The notes beneath the pieces were generated by a model that ran no database searches, had not been told where the DNA came from, and was given only the letters and a program-made list of their open reading frames with translations. Positions 58,580 to 64,000 of a stretch of 64,000 nt of DNA are shown piece after piece. The DNA lies in NCBI RefSeq assembly GCF_023016525.1, contig NZ_JALKCG010000001.1:620001-684000 (forward strand). Direction: 5' to 3'. Within the stretch, counting starts at the first letter, position 1, and every line of letters begins with the position of its first letter. The position numbers and the translations under genes are program-made. This stretch comes from Ancylobacter koreensis (lineage in GTDB: Bacteria; Pseudomonadota; Alphaproteobacteria; Rhizobiales; Xanthobacteraceae).

Positions 58580-59521
58580 TCAGCCGGCCGCCACCGGCGC
58601 GGCCTGGAAGCGGGCGGCGAGCGCGCGCACCACGGGGACCTGGTTCTTCAGCGCGCGCCAGTGCACCGGGTTCAGCTCCAGTATGGCGACGGCGCCCGCC
58701 GGCGGGCGCACCGCCGCCACCACGGCGTCCCAGTCGATGCCGCCCCAGCCGACCGGCAGGTGCAGGTCGCCCTCGCCGAAGGCCACCGCCTCGGCCGGGT
58801 GGTAGTACCACATCTCGCCGGCCCGGCTCTGGTTCGGGCGCCCGAAGGAATCGTGCAGGTGGAAATGCGCGACATGGGGCGCCAGCGCGGCGATCTCGGC
58901 GATCGGATCGAGGCGCGACTCGGTGCAGCGTATATAGGCGTGGCTCACGTCGAGCGTCGCCTTCACCGCCGGATGGTCGATGGCCGCCAGCTCGCCGGCG
59001 AGCTTGGCCGGGGTCGCGGTCTCGCGCACGTCACGGAAGCGGAAGATGTTCTCCACGCACAGCCGCACGCCGCGCGCCGCCGCGAGGTCCCCGGCGCGGT
59101 TGAGGGCGTCGCGCTGGCGCGAATAGGCGACTTCGAGGTCGTCCTCGGGGTGGCGCACGAAGCCGGTATGGATGACGAGATGTTCGGCGCCAAGGGCGGC
59201 GGCGATCTCGATATTGGCCGCCAGCACCTGCTCGTGTCGCGGCAGGCGCTCGGGCAGGTCCATCAGATTGATGGCAAGCGCGCCATGCGCGCTGTAGCCG
59301 AAGCTGCGGCCGGCGACGAGGTTCTGCAGATCCTTGAGCCGGTCGCCGAGGACGCGGCCCTCGACCATCAGATGCCAGGCATAGATCGGCAGCTCGACGA
59401 TATCGACGCCCAGCGCCTCCGCCTCGTCGAGCCCGGCTCCGACATCGTCGAATTCGGGGCTGCCGTCCTGCAACGCATAGCCGGAGGCACGAATGGCGGG
59501 AGGCTGGATGTGGAGCTGCAT
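58580..59521 (-). CDS. sugar phosphate isomerase/epimerase family TIM-barrel protein
   Basis: A 313-residue protein of the xylose-isomerase-like TIM barrel superfamily. VIHTGFVRHPEDDL, LCVENIFRFRD, LDVSHAYIRC and HFHLHDSFGRPNQ supply the usual Glu/Asp/His metal ligands. The substrate is unknown; homologues include sugar epimerases and endonuclease IV-like proteins. The ATG at 59521 follows AAGGGAAG. Confidence 0.85.
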   Translation of the reverse strand: MQLHIQPPAIRASGYALQDGSPEFDDVGAGLDEAEALGVDIVELPIYAWHLMVEGRVLGDRLKDLQNLVAGRSFGYSAHGALAINLMDLPERLPRHEQVLAANIEIAAALGAEHLVIHTGFVRHPEDDLEVAYSRQRDALNRAGDLAAARGVRLCVENIFRFRDVRETATPAKLAGELAAIDHPAVKATLDVSHAYIRCTESRLDPIAEIAALAPHVAHFHLHDSFGRPNQSRAGEMWYYHPAEAVAFGEGDLHLPVGWGGIDWDAVVAAVRPPAGAVAILELNPVHWRALKNQVPVVRALAARFQAAPVAAG

Positions 59522-59678
59522 CGTGTCGATCTTCCCTTGGGAGAGGAGGGGCGGGAGGACGAGGCGTCCGGCGAGCGCCGCAACGCCCATTACGCCCACT
59601 TTATGGCATACACGTTACAGCTGGGCCGAATCTCTAATGGAACCGGATAGTTAGCGGGCGCATCGAGCCCCCGGACGC

Positions 59679-60020
59679 TCACATTGCCGGCGTGATCCAG
59701 CCCGAAACGGCCCCTTGCGAATCGCGCAGCACCGCCCCGCCGGCACTGTCGACGGCCGCTGCGCGGGCGTCGACGTCATCCACCGCGATGTAGGAGAACC
59801 AGTGCTCGGGTACGCCGTCGAATTCCGGTCCCCCCAGAACGAAGATGCCGCCGACGCGTGTGTCGCCCTGGCGGATGATGCAGTAGTCGGCGCGGCCTTC
59901 GATCGGCATGGGCTCGAAGCTCCAGCCGAGGGTCGCGCCATAGAAGGCCTTGGCGGCGGCGATGTCGCGGGTGTTCAGCTCGTTCCAGACGAAGATGCCG
60001 TGCGGGCGGACGTCGCTCAT
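59679..60020 (-). CDS. VOC family protein, C-terminally shortened
   Basis: A 113-residue vicinal-oxygen-chelate protein. HGIFVWNELNTRDIAAAKAF, YGATLGWSFEPMPIEGRADY and GGIFVLGGPEFDGVPEHWFS are the normal N-terminal two-thirds of a CFP-30-like domain. The end, AAAVDSAGGAVLRDSQGAVS, lacks about 15 residues usually found between GGxV and DPQGA (the P.DVPGVGRFAVLAD segment), indicating an in-frame deletion. The fold may still dimerise, but function is doubtful. Start at 60020 is chosen by homology. Confidence 0.75.
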   Translation of the reverse strand: MSDVRPHGIFVWNELNTRDIAAAKAFYGATLGWSFEPMPIEGRADYCIIRQGDTRVGGIFVLGGPEFDGVPEHWFSYIAVDDVDARAAAVDSAGGAVLRDSQGAVSGWITPAM

Positions 60021-60221
60021 GACCGCTTTCCCTCCTGTTGCCGGGCCTGCGGCCGGCGCGGCATTAACCCGGCGGATACCATAGCGCGAAATCCTCCGGG
60101 GTGCCGGCGGCCAAGCACGGCCCGCCATGCCATGTTGCCGCCGCTAAACCTTGCGATGACGCCCGATCCCTTCTAGACCGTTCTCCAGCGCCCGCTGGCG
60201 GCTCGCCGAACCTCCCGGAAA

Positions 60222-60911
60222 ATGCAGCTTTATCACCACCCCTTCTGCGCCCATTCGCGTCTCGTGCGCCTCGCCCTCGGCGAGCTCGGCGTCGAGCCGG
60301 AGCTGATCGAGGAGCGTGTGTGGGAGCGCCGGCCCGAATTCCTGATGCTCGACCCCGCCGGGACCACGCCGGTGCTGGTGGAGGATGACGGGCTGGTGGT
60401 GCCGGGTATCGACGCCATCACCGAGTATCTCGACGAGACGCGCGGCGCCGGGCTCGGCGACCGGCGCCTGCTGCCGGTCGACAGCGTCGCCCGCGTCGAG
60501 GTGCGCCGGCTCTCGGCCTGGTTCAACCACAAATTCTTCGCCGAGGTCTCCGAGCCGCTTGTGCGCGAGAAGGTCTACAAGCGCTACACGCCGCGCGAAC
60601 TGGGCGGCGGCCCGCCGGACATGGCGACGATCCGCGCCGCCCGCGCCAATATCCGCTATCATCTGCAATATATCGGCTGGCTGCTGAAGGCGCGGAACTG
60701 GCTCGCCGGCGAGCGCATGACCTATGCCGACCTCGCCGCCGCCGCGCATATCTCCAGCGTCGACTATCTCGGCGACGTGCCGTGGGACGAGGATGAGGGA
60801 GCCAAGATCTGGTACGCGCGCATCAAGTCGCGTCCGGCCTTCCGGCCGCTGCTCGCGCTGACCATGGCGGGCATGCCGCCGGCGCCGTGCTACGCGGACC
60901 TCGATTTCTGA
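60222..60911 (+). CDS. fzlA: FtsZ-binding protein FzlA (GST family)
   Basis: A 229-residue glutathione S-transferase-fold protein. [20 protein letters not shown] starts the thioredoxin domain. [31 protein letters not shown]-like sequence (with [13 protein letters not shown]) and [20 protein letters not shown] precede the short C-terminal tail PCYADLDF. This tail and the interior motifs match Caulobacter FzlA, which binds and curves FtsZ filaments. Glutathione activity is not expected. It overlaps queG by 25 nt, a conserved pairing. Confidence 0.88.
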   Translation: MQLYHHPFCAHSRLVRLALGELGVEPELIEERVWERRPEFLMLDPAGTTPVLVEDDGLVVPGIDAITEYLDETRGAGLGDRRLLPVDSVARVEVRRLSAWFNHKFFAEVSEPLVREKVYKRYTPRELGGGPPDMATIRAARANIRYHLQYIGWLLKARNWLAGERMTYADLAAAAHISSVDYLGDVPWDEDEGAKIWYARIKSRPAFRPLLALTMAGMPPAPCYADLDF

Positions 60912-62071
60912 CGCCCGGGGCGGCGAAGGCGCTGCTCTTCGCCCTCGCCCGCGAGGAAGGCTTCGACGCCATGGGCATCGCCCGCGCCGACGCCATTCCC
61001 GAGGCCGCCCCGCGCCTGCGCCAATGGATCGCCGAGGGCGCCCATGGCGACATGGACTGGATGCCTGAGACTGCCGAGCGCCGCGCCGCCCCTGCCAATA
61101 TGTGGCCGCAGGTCCGCTCGCTTGTAATGCTCGGGCTGAATTACGGGCCGGACGAGGATCCCCGCGCGGCGCTGGCCGAGCGCGGGCGCGGCGCCATCTC
61201 GGTCTATGCGCGCGGCGACGACTATCACGAGCTGATCAAGGGCAAGCTGAAGCGCATCGCCTCGCGCTTCGTGCCGCGCGCCGGCGGGCCGGAACATGTG
61301 CAGGTGAAGGTGTTCGTCGACACCGCGCCGCTGATGGAAAAGCCGCTCGCCGCCGCCGCCGGCCTCGGCTGGCAGGGCAAGCACACCAATCTCGTCTCCC
61401 GCGAAAAGGGATCGTGGCTGTTCCTCGGCGCCATCGCCACCGATCTCGACCTGCCGCCCGATGCGCCCGAGCGCGACCATTGCGGAAGCTGCCGCGCCTG
61501 TCTCGACGCCTGCCCGACCAACGCCTTCCCCGCACCCTACCGCATCGATGCCCGGCGCTGCGTCTCCTACCTCACCATCGAGCATCGCGGGCCGATCCCG
61601 CGCGAGCTGCGCGCGGCTGTCGGCAACCGCATCTATGGTTGCGATGACTGCCTCGCCGCCTGCCCGTGGAACAAGTTCGCCGTGCTCGGCCGCGAGGCGC
61701 GGCTCGCCGCCCGCGACGAGAACCGGGCGCCGGAACTCGCGGAACTCGCCCGGCTCGACGAGGCTCAGTTCCGCGCACGCTTCGCGAAAAGCCCGATCAA
61801 GCGCAGCGGGCGTACGCGCTTCCTGCGCAACGTGCTGGTCGCCATCGGCAATTCGGGCGAGGCCGGCCTCGCGCCGGAAGCCGGGCGGCTGCTCGCCCAT
61901 GAGGACGCGACGGTGCGCGGCGCCGCAGTGTGGGCGCTTGCGCGGCTGCTCGCGCCGGCCGAGTTCGCGCGGCTCGCCGCCACCCATGCGGGCGATCCCG
62001 ATGCCGGGGTCGCCGAGGAATGGCGGCTCGCCCTCACCGATGTTTCGCCAGTGCCGGAGACCCACGCGTGA
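60887..62071 (+). CDS. queG: epoxyqueuosine reductase QueG
   Basis: A 394-residue cobalamin/Fe-S enzyme that makes queuosine in tRNA from epoxyqueuosine. Two [4Fe-4S] motifs are visible: [16 protein letters not shown] and [13 protein letters not shown] (about residues 200-270). The N-terminal cobalamin-binding domain (about 10-185) includes [20 protein letters not shown] and [18 protein letters not shown]. The GTG at 60887 is the only good start; the first ~10 residues are not conserved and overlap fzlA, so the true start may be slightly inside. Confidence 0.93.
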   Translation: MLRGPRFLTPGAAKALLFALAREEGFDAMGIARADAIPEAAPRLRQWIAEGAHGDMDWMPETAERRAAPANMWPQVRSLVMLGLNYGPDEDPRAALAERGRGAISVYARGDDYHELIKGKLKRIASRFVPRAGGPEHVQVKVFVDTAPLMEKPLAAAAGLGWQGKHTNLVSREKGSWLFLGAIATDLDLPPDAPERDHCGSCRACLDACPTNAFPAPYRIDARRCVSYLTIEHRGPIPRELRAAVGNRIYGCDDCLAACPWNKFAVLGREARLAARDENRAPELAELARLDEAQFRARFAKSPIKRSGRTRFLRNVLVAIGNSGEAGLAPEAGRLLAHEDATVRGAAVWALARLLAPAEFARLAATHAGDPDAGVAEEWRLALTDVSPVPETHA

Positions 62072-62943
62072 ACGCCACCCTGCTCTGCCTCGGCCATGGC
62101 TACTGCGCGCAGCACTTCGTCGCCCGCCACGGCGAGGCCTTCGCCCGCCGCATCGGCACCAGCCGCGACGGCGCGCCTCGCGCCGGGATGGAGATGCTGC
62201 GCTTCGACGGCACGCCCACCGACGCCCTGGTCGCGGCGGCGCGGGCGGCCGATGTCGTGCTCTCCTCCGCCGCGCCCGGCGAGGAGGGCGATCCCTTCCT
62301 CGGCGTGCTGGGCAAGGCGCTGGCGGCGTCGGGCGGGACGGGCCCGCTGGTCTATCTCTCGACCATCGGCGTCTATGGCGATTCCGGTGGCGCCTGGATC
62401 GACGAGGAGGCCCCGCTCGCCGCCGCCGCGCCGCGTGCGCGCCGGCGCATCGCTGCGGAGGACGCGTGGAGGCAGCTTGGCGCGGCAACAGGGCGGCCCG
62501 TCGCGGTGTTGCGGCTCGGCGGCATTTACGGCCCCGGCCGCAACGCGCTGGACGACGTTGCCGCCGGCACCGCCCGCTGCATCGAGCGCGCCGGGCAGGT
62601 GTTCAACCGCATCCATGTCGACGACATCGCCGGCGCGATAGGCGCGTCGGTCGCCAAGGGGTTTTCGGGCGCGGTGAACGTCGTCGACGACGAACCCTCG
62701 CCCTCCTGCGCGCCCGTGCGCTTCGCCGCCGGCCTGCTCGGGGTCGATCCTCCGCCCCCCGAACCCTTCGAGGTCGCGGCGCTCAGCATGTCGGCGATGG
62801 CCCTCTCCTTCTGGGCCGACAATCGCCGGGTCCGCAACCGCCGGTTCCACGAGCTTCTGGGCGGCGGGCTGCTCTATCCCAGCTATCGCGAGGGACTGAC
62901 GGCGCTGTTCGCCGCGCGCGAAAGCCAGCCGCGCAAAAGCTAG
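62068..62943 (+). CDS. NAD(P)-dependent epimerase/reductase-like protein (SDR family)
   Basis: A 291-residue Rossmann-fold protein of the extended SDR type. The dinucleotide motif is atypical: [14 protein letters not shown] at the N-terminus (GxGxCA in place of GxxGxxG). The substrate side has [16 protein letters not shown] and [16 protein letters not shown], with [13 protein letters not shown]. Substrate is unknown. The GTG start overlaps the queG stop codon (GTGA), and its own stop codon overlaps that of the convergent TetR gene (CTAG, 62940-62943). Confidence 0.85.
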   Translation: MNATLLCLGHGYCAQHFVARHGEAFARRIGTSRDGAPRAGMEMLRFDGTPTDALVAAARAADVVLSSAAPGEEGDPFLGVLGKALAASGGTGPLVYLSTIGVYGDSGGAWIDEEAPLAAAAPRARRRIAAEDAWRQLGAATGRPVAVLRLGGIYGPGRNALDDVAAGTARCIERAGQVFNRIHVDDIAGAIGASVAKGFSGAVNVVDDEPSPSCAPVRFAAGLLGVDPPPPEPFEVAALSMSAMALSFWADNRRVRNRRFHELLGGGLLYPSYREGLTALFAARESQPRKS

Positions 62944-63602
62944 CCGCGCGGCGCGAAGGCGCGCAGGAAGGCGTCGACCGTGTGGCCGACCACGCGCTCG
63001 ACACTCGCCGCGCCGGGCTGCGTCTCATCGCCGAACACCATGGGCATGACCAGCTTGGCGTGGCAGCCGATGATGAACTGCCACGCGGCGAGCTCCACAT
63101 CGTCTATGGCGAGTTCGCCGCGCGCCATCTTCAGGCGCAGCCAGTCGCCGAGCTGGCGGACGCCCGCCTCCTGCCCGGCCTGGACATAGGTGCGGCCGAT
63201 CTCCGGCAGCTTCTCCGCCACCCCGATGACCATCCGCACGGTGCGGATATGGGCCGGCTCCATCATGGCGCGGATGTAGCGATGGCCGACCTGAAGCAGC
63301 GCGGCGCGCACATCCGCGCCGGGGTCCATGTCGAAGCAGGCTTCCGCCGTGCGCTGGCACTCCTCGGTCACGAGGGCGGCGAAAAGCTCCTCCTTGGAGG
63401 GGAAATAGACATAGAGCGTGCCCTTGGAGACGCCGGCGCTGCGCGCGATCTCGCCCATGCTGGCGCCGTCGAACCCGCAGCTCAGGAACACCTGACGGGC
63501 GCCGCCGAGGATCTGGCGGCGCTTGTCCGGCGAGGCGCCCGTGGCCGCCGGGAGCCGGGAAGGGGGTGTCGCGGCGCGGTCGATGTCGGGCGCATACGCC
63601 AT
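62940..63602 (-). CDS. TetR/AcrR family transcriptional regulator
   Basis: A 220-residue repressor. The helix-turn-helix region is KRRQILGGARQVFLSCGFDG, ASMGEIARSAGVSKGTLYVY, FPSKEELFAALVTEE (about residues 27-80). The ligand-binding half is helical and ends FGDETQPGAASVERVVGHTV. Homologues often control a divergently encoded efflux pump. A palindrome suited to it lies upstream (63727-63738). Start at 63602 is chosen by homology. Confidence 0.9.
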   Translation of the reverse strand: MAYAPDIDRAATPPSRLPAATGASPDKRRQILGGARQVFLSCGFDGASMGEIARSAGVSKGTLYVYFPSKEELFAALVTEECQRTAEACFDMDPGADVRAALLQVGHRYIRAMMEPAHIRTVRMVIGVAEKLPEIGRTYVQAGQEAGVRQLGDWLRLKMARGELAIDDVELAAWQFIIGCHAKLVMPMVFGDETQPGAASVERVVGHTVDAFLRAFAPRG

Positions 63603-63726
63603 GGGGCAGTCCGACGGTCCGGCGAGGGTGAAAAAGGATCGAAAACAGAAGCAGCTTGCGGCAATCGCCCCGCGCTTGCAACGCGGTGTGCCTGAAAAGC
63701 GCGGCATTTGGGCCGCGAATTGACTG

Positions 63727-63738
63727 AACCGTTCGGTT
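63727..63738. promoter_or_regulatory. AACCG-TT-CGGTT palindrome upstream of tetR
   Basis: A perfect 12-bp palindrome lies about 125 nt before the TetR ATG and just 5 nt before a TTGATT (63743-63748) that pairs with GATAAT (63764-63769, 15 nt spacer) as a possible rightward promoter. This layout is that of an operator between divergent TetR and efflux genes. Confidence 0.45.
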
Positions 63739-63838
63739 TTGGTTGATTGTTTTCAACGGCACCGATAATGAATCTGCCACACCGGCCGCCGTCGCCGGAG
63801 GGAACCCGCAAGCCCTTCGGCACGTACGGCAGTTGGTA

Positions 63839-63877
63839 GAGGGAGGAGGGTTATCCGCCCCCCAATCCTCCTCCCTC
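63839..63877 (+). other. gene-free right edge with an 11-bp hairpin
   Basis: The last 398 nt (63603-64000) contain no supported gene. A purine/pyrimidine inverted repeat, GAGGGAGGAGG (63839-63849) and CCTCCTCCCTC (63867-63877), could form a stem in the leader of a gene that would start beyond the window. No T-run follows. Confidence 0.45.
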
Positions 63878-64000
63878 GTCCCAACGCTGCGTTCGCCTCG
63901 TCGCCCTGCCAAAAGCGCCCTTGATGCGCGCCGCCGCCGGAGGTCGCACGCCATCCGGGATTGTCTGTGCTTGGCGGCGCTCACGTGCCGGAGTATTGCT

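Overview
This is a very GC-rich stretch of bacterial chromosome, densely coding on both strands. Gene content and order point to an alphaproteobacterium of the Hyphomicrobiales. The indicators are a tsaB-rimI-fur-plsC cluster, a cysQ-DUF4170-DUF374-waaA-lpxK-DUF2093 lipid A block, PmtA, FzlA beside queG, MmcB, and promoters of the EcfG general-stress type. A placement near Xanthobacteraceae (Ancylobacter/Starkeya/Xanthobacter) is my inference and not proven here. I saw no tRNA, rRNA, CRISPR array, transposase, integrase or prophage genes. Most of the window is core chromosome with small accessory insertions.

Layout. 0.1-4.2 kb (minus): plsC, fur, rimI, tsaB and a NifU-type Fe-S protein, then the relic of a glutathionyl-hydroquinone reductase gene and a universal stress protein. 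4.5-5.8 kb: a GAF-EAL cyclic-di-GMP phosphodiesterase gene broken by a one-base frameshift. 5.8-9.6 kb: trpS and murJ, then a PfkB sugar/adenosine kinase. 9.8-12.7 kb (minus): DUF2076, Bax-inhibitor-1 family, anti-sigma and ECF sigma genes. 12.8-16.4 kb: a stress-type island (ROK protein, low-affinity iron permease family, DUF3008, DUF892 ferritin-like, proline-rich protein) in which three genes carry exact GGAAC-N16/17-CGTT promoters and a fourth carries a near match. 16.4-25 kb: M20 amidohydrolase, MFS and TauE transporters, transaldolase, a CYTH-like protein, a split chromate transporter, AIM24 and small envelope proteins. 25.4-31.5 kb: the lipid A/Kdo block and xseA.

31.7-36.2 kb: glyQ and glyS are separated by a fic gene that has its own AT-rich palindromic promoter and whose stop codon overlaps the glyS start. 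36.2-43.5 kb: DUF3096, DoxX, ppdK, a GIY-YIG gene enclosed by palindromic repeats, and mutS. 43.6-49.8 kb: mmcB with a LexA-type box, a MATE exporter, argB, a HAD nucleotidase, dapD and dapE. 49.8-55 kb: small envelope proteins, a Nudix hydrolase, rpsU, DUF1330, pyrF, an FMN reductase and pmtA. 55-58.3 kb: dnaJ and dnaK. 58.5-63.6 kb: a sugar-phosphate isomerase, a shortened VOC protein, fzlA, queG, an SDR and a TetR regulator, then a gene-free right edge.

The most interesting points are the EcfG-type promoter cluster beside an ECF sigma/anti-sigma pair that may be leaderless and self-regulated, the fic gene between glyQ and glyS, the dispersed palindromic repeat family with its enclosed GIY-YIG gene, the LexA-like box at mmcB, and two decayed genes.
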